Of a stretch of 64,000 nt of DNA, positions 35,545 to 45,481 are shown one piece after another. Source of the DNA: an uncultured Roseobacter sp. (lineage in GTDB: Bacteria > Pseudomonadota > Alphaproteobacteria > Rhodobacterales > Rhodobacteraceae); contig CANKZM010000004.1 in assembly GCA_947488305.1 (NCBI GenBank), forward strand, positions 439,501-503,500. Reading direction: 5' to 3'. Each line of letters opens with the position of its first letter. Position 1 is the stretch's first letter. The translations under genes and the position numbers were made by a program. The notes under the pieces were generated by a model that worked only from the letters and a program-made list of their open reading frames with translations, was not told the DNA's origin and made no database searches.

Positions 35545-37140
35545 GTGGCCCCTAAAGTACTCATTTCCGATAAACTCTCATCCGCTGCCGTGCAGATTTT
35601 CAAAGACCGCGGCATCGACGTGGATTTCCAGCCCGACGTTGGCAAGGACAAGGACAAACTGGCGGCAATCATCGGCAACTACGACGGCCTTGCGATCCGC
35701 TCGGCCACAAAAGTGACCGAGAAAATCATAGCAGCCGCAGAGAATCTCAAGGTGATCGGACGCGCCGGGATCGGGACCGACAACATCGACAAGGATGCCG
35801 CCTCGAAAAAAGGTATCATTGTGATGAACACGCCCTTTGGCAACATGATCACAACCGCTGAACATGCGATTGCGATGATGTTTGCCGTTGCCCGCCAAAT
35901 TCCCGAAGCCTCGACATCGACCCATGCGGGTAAATGGGAAAAGTCCAAATTCATGGGCGTGGAGCTGACCGGTAAGACCCTGGGCGTCATAGGGGCTGGA
36001 AACATCGGAGGGATCGTCTGCGATCGGGCCCGTGGTCTGAAAATGAAAGTTGTGGCTTACGACCCATTTCTTGGCGAAGAAAAGGCCAGGAAGATGGGCG
36101 TGGAAAAAGTGGAGCTGGACGGATTGCTCGAGCGGTCAGACTTCATCACCTTGCACGTCCCCTTCACGGATCAGACGGCGAATATTCTGAGTGCCGAAGC
36201 CATCGCCAAGATGAAACACGGCGTGCGTGTCATCAACTGCGCGCGGGGCGGTCTGGTGGACGAGGAAGCGCTGGCTGAGGCGCTGAAATCAGGTCATGTC
36301 GCCGGTGCGGCGTTTGATGTGTTCAGCAAAGAACCCGCAACCGAAAACCCGTTGTTCAACTTGCCTAATGTTGTCTGCACGCCGCATTTGGGTGCGGCAA
36401 CGAGCGAAGCACAGGAGAACGTGGCCTTGCAGGTTGCTGAACAAATGTCTGACTATCTGTTGACCGGTGCTGTGACCAACGCACTCAACATGCCTTCTGT
36501 CACCGCGGAAGAGGCCAAGGTGATGGGCCCCTGGCTCGAACTTTCTGGTCATCTTGGGTCCTTCATTGGCCAGATGACGGATGAGCCGATCCGGGCAATC
36601 AACATCCTCTATGACGGGTCAGTGGGAGAAATGAACCTTTCTGCGCTGAACTGCGGCGTGATCGCGGGCATTATGAAGAAGGCCAACCCCGACGTGAACA
36701 TGGTCTCGGCCCCAGTCATTGCGCAAGAGCGAGGGATAACGGTTTCGACCACGAACCAAAGCAAATCCGGCGTTTTTGACGGCTACGTGAAGGCGACGGT
36801 TGTGACCAGCAAGCGCGAGCGTTCCGTCGCGGGCACTGTTTTCTCGGATGGCAAACCGCGGTTCATCCAGATCAAGGGCATCAACATCGACGCTGAAGTG
36901 GGCGCGAATATGCTCTACACCACGAACGAAGACGTGCCGGGCATCATTGGTACTTTGGGTCAGACAATGGGCGAAAACGGTGTGAACATCGCGAACTTTA
37001 CCCTTGGACGCGCAGAGGCCAAAGGAGAAGCGATCGCGCTGCTTTATGTGGACGAACAAGTGCCGAACCCGGTGATCAAAAAACTCGAAGCCACAGGCAT
37101 GTTCACTCAGGTCAAGCCGCTAGCATTCGATGTTGCCTGA
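35545..37140 (+). CDS. serA: D-3-phosphoglycerate dehydrogenase
   Basis: A 531-residue enzyme for the first step of serine synthesis. The NAD-binding motif GVIGAGNIGGIVCDRA and catalytic Arg/Glu/His regions (INCARGGLVDEEALAEALKS; CTPHLGAAT) are present. The long form has an intervening domain and a C-terminal ACT domain (TTNEDVPGIIGTLGQTMGEN) for serine feedback. I chose the GTG at 35545, preceded by AAAGGA, giving the normal length. Longer ATG starts add residues without homology. An intrinsic terminator follows. Confidence 0.96.
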   Translation: MAPKVLISDKLSSAAVQIFKDRGIDVDFQPDVGKDKDKLAAIIGNYDGLAIRSATKVTEKIIAAAENLKVIGRAGIGTDNIDKDAASKKGIIVMNTPFGNMITTAEHAIAMMFAVARQIPEASTSTHAGKWEKSKFMGVELTGKTLGVIGAGNIGGIVCDRARGLKMKVVAYDPFLGEEKARKMGVEKVELDGLLERSDFITLHVPFTDQTANILSAEAIAKMKHGVRVINCARGGLVDEEALAEALKSGHVAGAAFDVFSKEPATENPLFNLPNVVCTPHLGAATSEAQENVALQVAEQMSDYLLTGAVTNALNMPSVTAEEAKVMGPWLELSGHLGSFIGQMTDEPIRAINILYDGSVGEMNLSALNCGVIAGIMKKANPDVNMVSAPVIAQERGITVSTTNQSKSGVFDGYVKATVVTSKRERSVAGTVFSDGKPRFIQIKGINIDAEVGANMLYTTNEDVPGIIGTLGQTMGENGVNIANFTLGRAEAKGEAIALLYVDEQVPNPVIKKLEATGMFTQVKPLAFDVA

Positions 37141-37163
37141 AAACGCTCAATGAGAATGGAGGG

Positions 37164-37192
37164 AGCGCTGCCGGTCAGCGCTTTTTCCTTTT
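37164..37192 (+). terminator. Rho-independent terminator of serC-serA
   Basis: AGCGCTG (37164-37170) and CAGCGCT (37176-37182) form a perfect 7-bp stem with a five-base loop, followed by TTTTCCTTTT. It lies 23 bp after the serA stop. Confidence 0.9.
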
Positions 37193-37228
37193 CCCGCCTC
37201 CTGTAGCTGAACACCGAAAGGCCAAGTT

Positions 37229-37960
37229 ATGACGGACCCGATTTACGTGATTGGCGATATCCATGGTCAATTGGAGGAACTGCAGCGGGTGCTGCATTTA
37301 ATTGAGCGCGACGGGGGGCAAGATGCCTACACGGTGTTTCTGGGCGACTACGTGGACCGGGGGTATAACAGCAAGGCAGTTGTGCAATCGCTGATCGACG
37401 GATGTGAAGCTGGCAGGAACTGGCATCTGGTACGCGGGAATCACGACCGTTATCTGACGCGGTTTTACGACGACATGACAAATTATGATCCGAATACGCG
37501 TACGGGTCTTTTCTGGTTCAACCCGCGTCTTGGTGGCGACAAAACATTGCAGTCCTATGGCGTTGCTGCCGAAGATGGCGCCCCGCTTGAACCCATACAC
37601 GTGCAGACGAGGCAGCTGGTCTCCAAGGAACACATCGCGTTTTTGAAAGGCCTACCGCTGATCCATGAGACGGATCATCTGATCTGTGTACATGCCGGAA
37701 TACGCCCCGGCGTTGCCTTACAAGATCAGGCGGAAGATGACCTCGTATGGATACGTGACGGGTTTTTGGAGCATACAGGCAGCTTTGGAAAACTGGTGGT
37801 GCATGGCCACACCGCGTTGGACTACCCGATGCATGCGGGCAACCGCGTGAACCTGGACGGCGGCGCTGGCTATTTCCGGCCGTTACAGGTTGGCGTATTC
37901 GAAGGGTCTGACTGCTGGCTTCTGACAGACACAGGACGTGTTCCTTTGCGTCCATTATAG
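37229..37960 (+). CDS. PPP-type metallophosphatase (serine/threonine protein phosphatase-like)
   Basis: A 243-residue calcineurin-like phosphoesterase with the PPP signature blocks: GDIHGQ at about 9-14, GDYVDRG at about 39-45, RGNHD and the later VHGHT. These supply the two-metal active site. It resembles bacterial PrpA/PrpB and lambda-type phosphatases, which act on phosphoproteins, though small-molecule phosphates are possible. AAAGG precedes the ATG. It is a single gene after the serA terminator and ends 3 bp from the converging tdh stop. Confidence 0.88.
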   Translation: MTDPIYVIGDIHGQLEELQRVLHLIERDGGQDAYTVFLGDYVDRGYNSKAVVQSLIDGCEAGRNWHLVRGNHDRYLTRFYDDMTNYDPNTRTGLFWFNPRLGGDKTLQSYGVAAEDGAPLEPIHVQTRQLVSKEHIAFLKGLPLIHETDHLICVHAGIRPGVALQDQAEDDLVWIRDGFLEHTGSFGKLVVHGHTALDYPMHAGNRVNLDGGAGYFRPLQVGVFEGSDCWLLTDTGRVPLRPL

Positions 37961-37963
37961 TCG

Positions 37964-39001
37964 TCAGGTCCAGTCGAGCACCACTTTGCCTGATTTACCT
38001 GACTTCATCGCGGCAAACCCCGCTTCGAAATCAGCGACGGGAAACTCGTGTGTGATGACACGACGCACGTCGAGGCCGTTCTGAAGCATCGCAATCATCT
38101 TGTACCAGGTCTCGAAAATCTCGCGGCCATAGACGCCCTTGATCGTGATGGCCTTAAAGACAATCCGAATCCAGTCCACAGGCGACTTGCCGGGTGGGAT
38201 GCCCAGCATTGCAATGCGCCCTCCCATGGTCATGGCCTCGACCATCTGATCCAGGGCGCGTTGATTGCCCGACATTTCCAAACCGACATCGAACCCCTGT
38301 TTCATCCCGAGATCTGAAACTGTCTTGGAGAGGTCCGCCTCAGCGACATTGACAGGAGTCACGTCTGCAACCTGGGCCGCCAATGCCAACCGATCCGGGT
38401 TGATATCGGTGATCACCACGTGGCGCGCGCCTACATGACGGGCCACTGCTGCGGCCATGATACCGATGGGACCGGCACCTGTGATCAGCACATCCTCTCC
38501 GATCAGGTCAAAACTCAATGCCGTGTGCACCGCGTTCCCAAGCGGATCCAGAATGGCGCCAATTTCATCAGGGATGTCATCCGGCAAGGGCACCACATTG
38601 AAAGCTGGCAGCTTCAGATACTGCGCGAAGGCGCCTTGTTCGTTGACGCCGATACCGCGTGTGGCTGGGTCCAGGTGAAACTTGCCAGCGCGGCTTTGGC
38701 GTGAGGTCTTGCCGATCAAATGGCCTTCGCCCGAGCATCTTTGACCAAGCTGCAGATCAGTAACATTTCGACCAAGCTCAACAATTTCACCGGCAAACTC
38801 ATGCCCTGTGATCATCGGCACCGGTACGGTCGAAGCCGCCCAGTCATCCCAGTTCCAGATATGAATATCGGTGCCGCAGATGCCGGTTTTATTGATTTTG
38901 ATCAGCACATCGTCGGGGCCGATCTCCGGTACGGGCGCGTTGACCTGCCATAATCCTTCACGGGGGTGAAGTTTGGACAATGCGATCATTTCATTGGTCA
39001 T
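37964..39001 (-). CDS. tdh: L-threonine 3-dehydrogenase lacking the structural zinc site
   Basis: A 345-residue medium-chain dehydrogenase oxidising threonine to 2-amino-3-ketobutyrate, which Kbl splits to glycine and acetyl-CoA. The catalytic zinc cysteine C42 ([18 protein letters not shown]) and GHE at 66-68 are kept, as is the NAD site [19 protein letters not shown]. The four cysteines that bind structural zinc in E. coli Tdh (93, 96, 99, 107) are replaced here by Gly97, Ser100, Ser103 and Asp111, while flanking residues align without gaps. Its start overlaps the kbl stop (ATGA), so the pair form an operon. Identity is otherwise firm. Confidence 0.94.
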   Translation of the reverse strand: MTNEMIALSKLHPREGLWQVNAPVPEIGPDDVLIKINKTGICGTDIHIWNWDDWAASTVPVPMITGHEFAGEIVELGRNVTDLQLGQRCSGEGHLIGKTSRQSRAGKFHLDPATRGIGVNEQGAFAQYLKLPAFNVVPLPDDIPDEIGAILDPLGNAVHTALSFDLIGEDVLITGAGPIGIMAAAVARHVGARHVVITDINPDRLALAAQVADVTPVNVAEADLSKTVSDLGMKQGFDVGLEMSGNQRALDQMVEAMTMGGRIAMLGIPPGKSPVDWIRIVFKAITIKGVYGREIFETWYKMIAMLQNGLDVRRVITHEFPVADFEAGFAAMKSGKSGKVVLDWT

Positions 39002-40185
39002 GTGATCACTCCCAGAGCCTTGCCGACACGTTCAAAAGCATCCAATGCCCGGTCCAGCTCTGATGTGGACAAGGCCGCATTCATTTGAGTTCTGATCCGC
39101 GCCTGACCGCGTGGTACAACCGGATAGAAGAACCCGGAGACAAAGACGCCCTCCTCGAATAATTGGGCCGCCATGTCCTGCGCCAGTTGGGCTTCGCCCA
39201 GCATCACAGGGACGATGGGGTGCTCTCCTGGCAGAAGGTCAAATCCCAGGCTTTCCAGCCCAGCACGCCAGTGTCGCGTGTTAACGAACAGCTTTGTGCG
39301 CAGGTCATCTCCGGCCTCTACCAGATCAAGTGCCTTGAGCCCCGCTGCAACAATTGATGGCGGCAAGGAGTTTGAAAACAAATAAGGCCGCGCGCGTTGC
39401 CGTAAAAGGTCGATGACAGGTTGCGGCCCCGCGATATAACCACCGATGGCGCCACCAAGCGCTTTGCCCAATGTCCCGGTAAGGATGTCGACTGTTATAC
39501 CCGCATGAGCAGGTGTGCCGCGCCCCTCCGGCCCCATGAACCCTGTTGCGTGGCAGTCATCAACCATGACCATCGCGTCATATTTCGCTGCCAGTGCTTT
39601 GATCTCGCCCAGCTTGGCCAGATAGCCGTCCATGCTGAAAATGCCATCAGTGGCGATCATGATGAATCGTGCGCCCTCGTCGCGGGCAAGCTGCAACTGG
39701 CCTTCCAGATCCGTCATGTCGGAATTTGCATAGCGATAGCGCCGCGCCTTGCAGAGACGAATGCCGTCGATGATCGAGGCGTGATTCAGGGCGTCGGAAA
39801 TGACCGCATCCTCTGGTCCCAGAAGGGGTTCAAAAAGACCACCATTGGCATCGAAACAGGCTGCGAACAGGATCGAATCGTCCATCCCCAGAAAGTTTGC
39901 CAGACGGCTTTCCAGTTTGCGGTGCAGGTCTTGTGTTCCGCAGATGAACCGTACCGAGGCCATACCGAAACCACGCGGCTCCATCGCGTCACGGGCGGCG
40001 GCGATCAACTCAGGGTGGTCTGCGAGACCGAGGTAATTGTTGGCACATAGGTTGATGACCGACCTGTCACCCACAGCGATTGTGCTACCTTGGGGTGAGG
40101 TGATCGATCTTTCACGCTTCATCATGCCATCCGCCGCGATCTGATCCAGCGTTGCGGTGATGTGGTCGATGTAAGCATCTGTCAT
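38998..40185 (-). CDS. kbl: Glycine C-acetyltransferase (2-amino-3-ketobutyrate CoA ligase)
   Basis: A 395-residue PLP enzyme that works with Tdh in threonine breakdown. The cofactor lysine is in [20 protein letters not shown], and [20 protein letters not shown] carries the ring-contacting residues. I chose the ATG at 40185, preceded by AGAGGAGA; the longer frame reaches into the operator repeats. It is first of the kbl-tdh operon. Upstream lie several copies of a CTATATCGGA-type box and an XRE-cupin regulator gene transcribed in the same direction. Confidence 0.95.
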   Translation of the reverse strand: MTDAYIDHITATLDQIAADGMMKRERSITSPQGSTIAVGDRSVINLCANNYLGLADHPELIAAARDAMEPRGFGMASVRFICGTQDLHRKLESRLANFLGMDDSILFAACFDANGGLFEPLLGPEDAVISDALNHASIIDGIRLCKARRYRYANSDMTDLEGQLQLARDEGARFIMIATDGIFSMDGYLAKLGEIKALAAKYDAMVMVDDCHATGFMGPEGRGTPAHAGITVDILTGTLGKALGGAIGGYIAGPQPVIDLLRQRARPYLFSNSLPPSIVAAGLKALDLVEAGDDLRTKLFVNTRHWRAGLESLGFDLLPGEHPIVPVMLGEAQLAQDMAAQLFEEGVFVSGFFYPVVPRGQARIRTQMNAALSTSELDRALDAFERVGKALGVIT

Positions 40186-40214
40186 CTGAGTTCTCCTCTT
40201 TGGAGACGCATCTA

Positions 40215-40279
40215 TCATATCGGAGTTGATTCCGGAATAGCAGAAATTCACTATATCGGAAAAATTCCACTATACCGGA
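40215..40279. promoter_or_regulatory. Array of CTATAYCGGA-type boxes before kbl
   Basis: The 96-bp gap upstream of kbl contains four related 10-mers: TCATATCGGA (40215-40224), the reverse-oriented TCCGGAATAG (40231-40240), CTATATCGGA (40251-40260) and CTATACCGGA (40270-40279). Starts are 16-20 bp apart, near two helical turns. A further copy, GCCGATATAG, lies at 40858-40867 just upstream of the XRE-cupin gene. The repetition points to binding sites for that regulator controlling kbl-tdh. Confidence 0.6.
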
Positions 40280-40281
40280 AA

Positions 40282-40845
40282 TCAGGCATCTTGAACCACA
40301 AGGAAAGCACGTGCCGCGCCGACCGCAGTGATCCGGTGCGGCACGTCAGCGCCATACCGCGCTGTGTCGCCTGCTTCGAGACGGGTGGTGGCTTCGCCGC
40401 TGGTCACGTCGAGAACACCTTCAATCACCGTGAGATGCTCGCGCGCGCCCCGGGTATGCGGTTGGCTGTCGAGCATGCCGTCCAATGAAAAAAGCAACTC
40501 GTAAACTTCGTGTTTTCCTGCTTCTTCTGGTGGCGACAAGATACGAATTCGCAGGTTTTTCCCAAGATTATCAATGGTTGGGACGTGATCCGCTCGCAGC
40601 GTTTCGATCTTTTCAGCGGCGGCCGCAACATCAAGCAACCCTGCGAAATCAACTTGCAAAGCACGGGTCAAATTCCAAAGCGTGGAAATGGTCGGGCTGC
40701 TTTCACCACGTTCAATCTGACTGACCATCGAGCGGGAAACGCCCGACAGTTTGGCCACCGCATCCAGTGACAGCCCATGTGCGCGCCGCGCCTCTCTGAG
40801 CCGGGCTGGCAGTTGGTCAAGGATGGTATCTGCGTTTTCCGCCAT
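40282..40845 (-). CDS. XRE-cupin transcriptional regulator
   Basis: A 187-residue regulator with an N-terminal lambda-repressor-like HTH (RLREARRAHGLSLDAVAKLS, then GVSRSMVSQIERGESSPTIS) and a C-terminal cupin sensor domain (about 105-187: GAREHLTVIEGVLDVTSGEA, then RYGADVPHRI). I begin at the ATG at 40845; the frame runs far upstream but overlaps the divergent thiolase gene. It precedes kbl-tdh on the same strand and diverges from the thiolase. Shared boxes before kbl and next to its own start suggest it controls threonine catabolism, itself and perhaps the thiolase. Confidence 0.88.
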   Translation of the reverse strand: MAENADTILDQLPARLREARRAHGLSLDAVAKLSGVSRSMVSQIERGESSPTISTLWNLTRALQVDFAGLLDVAAAAEKIETLRADHVPTIDNLGKNLRIRILSPPEEAGKHEVYELLFSLDGMLDSQPHTRGAREHLTVIEGVLDVTSGEATTRLEAGDTARYGADVPHRITAVGAARAFLVVQDA

Positions 40846-40857
40846 GTCGGATTCATC

Positions 40858-40867
40858 GCCGATATAG
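40858..40867. promoter_or_regulatory. CTATATCGGC box in regulator-thiolase gap
   Basis: GCCGATATAG (reverse complement CTATATCGGC) matches the kbl array consensus at nine of ten positions. It is 13 bp upstream of the regulator's start codon and about 100 bp before the divergent thiolase gene, a plausible place for autoregulation. Confidence 0.5.
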
Positions 40868-40969
40868 GGGATGCTGTCAACCGACGCACGCCCCTGTGAC
40901 GTTTGGTTGCGGCTGACATTCCGGGACGGTCGGATCATAATGACCACAGCATTTATCCCGGAGGACAGC

Positions 40970-42148
40970 ATGACCCAAGACATCGTAATTCTGGACGGCG
41001 CGCGCACCGCAATTGGCACATTCGGCGGTGCATTGGCCGCGACTCCCCCAATTGAACTTGCCACCGCGGCAAGCAAAGCAGCACTTGAGCGCGCTGGTGT
41101 CGAGGCTGCGCAAATCGGGCATGTGACTTTTGGGCATGTGATTAATACTGAGCCACGCGACATGTATCTCAGCCGGGTTGCGGCAATGCAGGCTGGTGTA
41201 CCGGAAACAGTGCCAGCGATGAATGTGAATCGCTTGTGCGGGTCGGGAGCACAGGCGATTGTTTCCGTCATCCAGTCGTTGATGCTGGGGGATGCGGACT
41301 TCGGCCTCGCTGGCGGCGCGGAAAACATGTCACGGTCGCCCTTCATCATGCCGCAACAGCGCTGGGGTGCAAAAATGGGAGACGTCAAGTCGCTTGATAT
41401 GATGCTGGGCGCGCTGAATTGTCCGTTCGGGACAGGGCACATGGGCGTCACAGCGGAAAATGTGGCGGCAGAACATGGGGTCAGCCGCGCAGACCAGGAT
41501 GCGTTCGCGCTGCAGAGCCAGGAACGTGCAGCCGCCGCGATCACGGCAGGGCATTTTGAATCGCAAATTGCGCCAGTTCAAGTTCGGGTTAAGCGGGATA
41601 TGGTCGACTTCTCGGTCGATGAGCACCCCAAGGCGACAACATTGGACGCCCTTGGTGGATTGCGGGCCGTATTCCAGAAAGACGGCTCCGTCACCGCGGG
41701 TAATGCGAGCGGGATCAACGATGGTGCAGCGGCACTGGTTCTGGCAACCGCTGATGCGGCAGAAAAAGCCGGGCTGAAACCCAAGGCGCGCGTTCTGGGA
41801 TATGCCCATGCAGGCGTGCGCCCCGAGGTCATGGGGATCGGGCCGGTTCCAGCGGTTCAGAACCTGCTGGCGCGGACGGGTCTGTCAGTCGCTGATTTCG
41901 ACGTGATCGAAAGCAATGAAGCTTTTGCCGCCCAAGCGTTGGCCGTGAGCAAGGAACTCGGGCTGGACCCTGCCAAGGTCAATCCCAACGGTGGCGCGAT
42001 TGCCCTGGGCCATCCGGTTGGCGCGACCGGGGCGATTATCACGATCAAGACCCTTTACGAGTTGGAGCGTATCGGCGGACGGAAAGGTTTGATCACCATG
42101 TGCATTGGGGGCGGCCAAGGTATTGCCCTTGCGATTGAGCGCCTTTGA
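40970..42148 (+). CDS. Acetyl-CoA acetyltransferase (thiolase)
   Basis: A 392-residue thiolase with active-site C90 in [20 protein letters not shown], the HPVGATGA segment with the catalytic His, and the C-terminal [16 protein letters not shown] with the second cysteine. It could condense two acetyl-CoA (PhaA/AtoB role) or cleave beta-ketoacyl-CoA. GGAGG precedes the ATG at 40970. Placed opposite the XRE-cupin regulator of the acetyl-CoA-yielding kbl-tdh operon, it may help process that acetyl-CoA; the link is inferred. Confidence 0.92.
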   Translation: MTQDIVILDGARTAIGTFGGALAATPPIELATAASKAALERAGVEAAQIGHVTFGHVINTEPRDMYLSRVAAMQAGVPETVPAMNVNRLCGSGAQAIVSVIQSLMLGDADFGLAGGAENMSRSPFIMPQQRWGAKMGDVKSLDMMLGALNCPFGTGHMGVTAENVAAEHGVSRADQDAFALQSQERAAAAITAGHFESQIAPVQVRVKRDMVDFSVDEHPKATTLDALGGLRAVFQKDGSVTAGNASGINDGAAALVLATADAAEKAGLKPKARVLGYAHAGVRPEVMGIGPVPAVQNLLARTGLSVADFDVIESNEAFAAQALAVSKELGLDPAKVNPNGGAIALGHPVGATGAIITIKTLYELERIGGRKGLITMCIGGGQGIALAIERL

Positions 42149-42176
42149 AAAGAAGGGTATGACCCGGGCCGCGCAA

Positions 42177-43724
42177 TCAGAAGAGCGCAAGATCGAGTAT
42201 GATCAGGGTCAGTGCCCCCGAAACCCCGATTGAGATGCCAAGTACGACCCCTCCGACCACCCATTTGGCCCATTCGCGCTCGCGTTTCGGGGGTTCGGGG
42301 TTGGCTTGACGGATCAGCGCATCTTCCACCAGAACCGGCAGGCGCGGGCCAAAGCGCGCCATGACACGGGCGGTCTTGGCCAGATCCGTCAGCGTCGCAC
42401 GCGGCCCAATGGATTTGGAAATGTAATTACTGACAATCGGGCTCGCGACTTCCCAGATGTTGATATGCGGGTTGAGGGACCGCGCCACGCCTTCAACCAC
42501 CACCATCGTCCGTTGCAGCAGGATCAGTTCCGTTCGCGTTTCCATGCCAAAACGTTCCGTCACCTCGAATAGATAGTTCAGCAGCCGTCCCATGGAAATC
42601 TTGGTGGCATCCATTCCGAAAATGGGCTCACCCACTGCGCGTAGGGCACGGGCAAACTCGTCCACATCCTTGTCAGCAGGAACGTACCCCGCCTCGAAGT
42701 GAACTTCGGCCACACGCTTGTAATCCTTGCGGATAAAACCAAAAAGGATCTCGGCATAGACACGTCGCGTGTATTCATCGATATGCCCCATAATTCCGAA
42801 GTCATAAGCAACAATCTCGCCATTTGGTGCGACCTTCATGTTGCCCTGATGCATGTCCGCATGGAAATATCCATCTCGCAACGCGTGATTCAAAAACAGC
42901 TGCAGAACGCGGTTGCCTAAGTCCACCCGGTCGTGTCCGGCTGCGTCAATAGCATCATTGTCACCCAGCGGAACACCATCCGCCCAACCAAGCGTCATCA
43001 CACGCCGTGCGGAGAATTCCCATTTGATTTCCGGAAGCTGAAAGTCCTCGTCATCCTTGGTGTTTGCCGCAAATTCTGAAGCGGCGGAGGATTCTAGCCT
43101 TAGATCAAGCTCGCCCTGCACGACGCCGTCGAAGTGTTCGATGACTTCCATGGGACGCAGACGCCGAGCGCCCGGCGCGAAAATTTCTACCATTCGGGCA
43201 GCGAGGTAGAAGGCATCCACGTCTTTGGCAAACGCACGTTCAATGTTCGGGCGTAAAACCTTTACCGCCACAAATTCGCCGGTTTCGGAAAGCTTTGCCT
43301 TATGGACCTGTGCAATCGACGCCGCTGCGACGGGTTCGCTGAATTCAGAAAAAACCTCGTCTACTGCCACGCCAAGTTCTTTCTGAACTTCAGCTTTGGC
43401 TTTGGTCACCGAAAAGGGGGGCAATTTGTCCTGCAGGACCCTGAGTTGAACTGCCAGTTCATCACCAACGACGTCCGGTCGCGTAGACAGAATTTGCCCA
43501 AACTTGATGTAGGCAGGTCCCAGCGCGGTCAATGCACGGGTTGCCGGGGGCATCTTTGGATCACCCTTGTACCCAAGAAACTTGAAAGGCAAGCCAAGTG
43601 CACGCGCGACAAAACGCAAAGCTGGCGGGGCCTCGAACGCATCAAGCACAACGTTCATGGCGCCAGTACGCTCAAGCGTAGCGCCGGTCCGGATCAACCG
43701 CCAAATATTGTGAGGTCCGCGCAT
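42177..43724 (-). CDS. ubiB: Ubiquinone biosynthesis protein UbiB (ADCK-like ATPase)
   Basis: A 515-residue atypical kinase-like ATPase that supports ubiquinone synthesis at the inner membrane. Family hallmarks are the KxGQ motif (AYIKFGQILSTRPD), the Ala-rich loop AAASIAQVHKAKLS, the HADMHQGNMKV catalytic loop and the YDFGIMG metal motif. Two C-terminal hydrophobic helices (about 475-515) anchor it. It lies 1 bp after ubiE on the same strand, so both quinone genes form one operon. Confidence 0.95.
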   Translation of the reverse strand: MRGPHNIWRLIRTGATLERTGAMNVVLDAFEAPPALRFVARALGLPFKFLGYKGDPKMPPATRALTALGPAYIKFGQILSTRPDVVGDELAVQLRVLQDKLPPFSVTKAKAEVQKELGVAVDEVFSEFSEPVAAASIAQVHKAKLSETGEFVAVKVLRPNIERAFAKDVDAFYLAARMVEIFAPGARRLRPMEVIEHFDGVVQGELDLRLESSAASEFAANTKDDEDFQLPEIKWEFSARRVMTLGWADGVPLGDNDAIDAAGHDRVDLGNRVLQLFLNHALRDGYFHADMHQGNMKVAPNGEIVAYDFGIMGHIDEYTRRVYAEILFGFIRKDYKRVAEVHFEAGYVPADKDVDEFARALRAVGEPIFGMDATKISMGRLLNYLFEVTERFGMETRTELILLQRTMVVVEGVARSLNPHINIWEVASPIVSNYISKSIGPRATLTDLAKTARVMARFGPRLPVLVEDALIRQANPEPPKREREWAKWVVGGVVLGISIGVSGALTLIILDLALF

Positions 43725-43725
43725 T

Positions 43726-44478
43726 CTACAGCTTCCAGCCGGAATGGAGGCAGGCGATGCCCATGCTCAGGTTGCGATATTTTGCGTTTTCGAACCCGGC
43801 GGTTCGGACCATCTGCAGGAAGGTCTCCTGATCGGGGAAGTTGCGGATCGATTCCACGAGGTACTGGTAGCTGTCGCGGTCTCCCGCAATCGCCTGCCCC
43901 ATGCGCGGGATCACGTTGAAACTATAGAGATCATAAGCCTTCTGCATCGCCGGGTTGGGCAGCTGGCTGAACTCCAGCACCATCAGGCGGCCACCGGGTT
44001 TCAGGACCCGGAAGGCTTCATTCAAGGCATCTTGCGGGCGGGTCACATTCCGGATGCCAAAGGAGATCGTGTAGACGTCAAAGGTATTGTCTGCGAAGGG
44101 CAGCGCCATTGCATCGCCGGTGATCCAGTCCAGTTGCTCGGACATGGCTTCGGCTTCGGCACGCTTTCGCCCTTCGATCAGCATGGATTCGGTCAGATCA
44201 AGCACAGTCGCATGCCCATATCCCGCGCGCTTGAGGAACCGGAATGAGATATCGCCCGTGCCACCTGCCACGTCGAGCAGCTTCTGGCCACCACGGGGCG
44301 CCAGCCAGTCCATCATCGCGTCTTTCCACAGCCGATGGATGCCGACGGACATCACGTCGTTCATGATGTCATATTTGCTGGCCACAGATGAAAAGACACC
44401 CTGCACCCGCCCGGCCTTTTCGCCTTCTGGTACGGTTTCAAACCCGAAATGCGTGGTTTTGTCGTTCTGATCGCTCAT
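43726..44478 (-). CDS. ubiE: Ubiquinone/menaquinone methyltransferase UbiE
   Basis: A 250-residue SAM-dependent C-methyltransferase of ubiquinone synthesis. The SAM site [12 protein letters not shown] is at about 68-79, and [20 protein letters not shown] and [15 protein letters not shown] are UbiE signatures. It is first of the ubiE-ubiB operon and diverges from mutM with about 90 bp between starts. Confidence 0.96.
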   Translation of the reverse strand: MSDQNDKTTHFGFETVPEGEKAGRVQGVFSSVASKYDIMNDVMSVGIHRLWKDAMMDWLAPRGGQKLLDVAGGTGDISFRFLKRAGYGHATVLDLTESMLIEGRKRAEAEAMSEQLDWITGDAMALPFADNTFDVYTISFGIRNVTRPQDALNEAFRVLKPGGRLMVLEFSQLPNPAMQKAYDLYSFNVIPRMGQAIAGDRDSYQYLVESIRNFPDQETFLQMVRTAGFENAKYRNLSMGIACLHSGWKL

Positions 44479-44565
44479 CGGCTCTTGTGATCCCTACGTT
44501 TCGAGCTTTGTTATAGAGCGACGGGGCCCATGCACAATGCGTCCCTTTCGTCACAGGGAAAACGA

Positions 44566-45417
44566 ATGCCGGAACTTCCTGAGGTAGAAACCGTAAAGCG
44601 AGGACTGACGCCTGCCATGGAAGGTGTCGTCATCGCCCAAGCGGATGTGAACCGTCCCAATCTGCGTTGGCCGTTTCCGCAGGATATGGCAAGGCGACTA
44701 ACGGGCAGGCGGGTGGAGCGGCTGCGACGGAGGTCAAAATATATCCTGGCTGATCTGGACCATGGAGAGACGCTGCTCATTCATCTGGGCATGTCGGGTC
44801 GGATGTTGGTATCCGGCGATCCTCTGGGGCAATTCGTACATGATCATCCCACACCGGAAAAACACGATCACGTTGTGCTCCATATGGCCAATGGCGCACG
44901 CATCACCTTTAACGACCCGCGCCGTTTTGGGGCGATGGATTTGCTGGAGACTGCAAAGGCCGATAGTCACAAACTATTGGCTGTTCTCGGACCCGAACCT
45001 TTGGGCAACGATTTTCATGAAGACCACCTGAATCGCGCCTTCGAGAAAAAGAATTCACCCGTCAAATCGGTGCTGTTGGACCAGCGGATTGTCTCTGGAT
45101 TGGGGAATATCTACGTGTGCGAGGCTCTTTTCCGGGCAAAAATTCATCCTGCACGTAAAGCGGGTAAAATAAGTAAACAGAGGGTAAATGGCCTGGTTCC
45201 AATAATCCGCGATGTGCTCGGGGAGGCCATTGAGGCGGGGGGGTCGTCATTGCGCGATTTCCGGCAAGCCGATGGAGAACTTGGATATTTCCAGCACAGC
45301 TTCGATGTTTATGGCCGCGAAGGAAAAGCCTGCCGTGCTGCGGGTTGCCGCGGCGTCATCCGCCGAATCGTTCAATCCGGACGCTCATCTTTCTATTGTG
45401 CGCAATGCCAAAGATAG
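44566..45417 (+). CDS. mutM: Formamidopyrimidine-DNA glycosylase (MutM/Fpg)
   Basis: A 283-residue base-excision repair enzyme removing 8-oxoguanine. The start must be the ATG at 44566 because the catalytic Pro2-Glu3 ([14 protein letters not shown]) has to be N-terminal after Met removal; earlier ATGs would abolish activity. [10 protein letters not shown] and a C-terminal zinc finger with four cysteines (ACRAAGC ... FYCAQC) are present. It diverges from ubiE and is followed by an enoyl-CoA hydratase after 64 bp. Confidence 0.96.
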   Translation: MPELPEVETVKRGLTPAMEGVVIAQADVNRPNLRWPFPQDMARRLTGRRVERLRRRSKYILADLDHGETLLIHLGMSGRMLVSGDPLGQFVHDHPTPEKHDHVVLHMANGARITFNDPRRFGAMDLLETAKADSHKLLAVLGPEPLGNDFHEDHLNRAFEKKNSPVKSVLLDQRIVSGLGNIYVCEALFRAKIHPARKAGKISKQRVNGLVPIIRDVLGEAIEAGGSSLRDFRQADGELGYFQHSFDVYGREGKACRAAGCRGVIRRIVQSGRSSFYCAQCQR

Positions 45418-45481
45418 CTTGAACAGCCGGAATGGAGTGTTATTCACTTCCATCTCAGAGCAACAACCAAAGAGCTTCTTC

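Noticed and set aside
40846-41544. Extension of the XRE-cupin frame 233 codons upstream
   Set aside because: It overlaps the divergent thiolase gene and has no HTH or cupin homology; the regulator starts at 40845.
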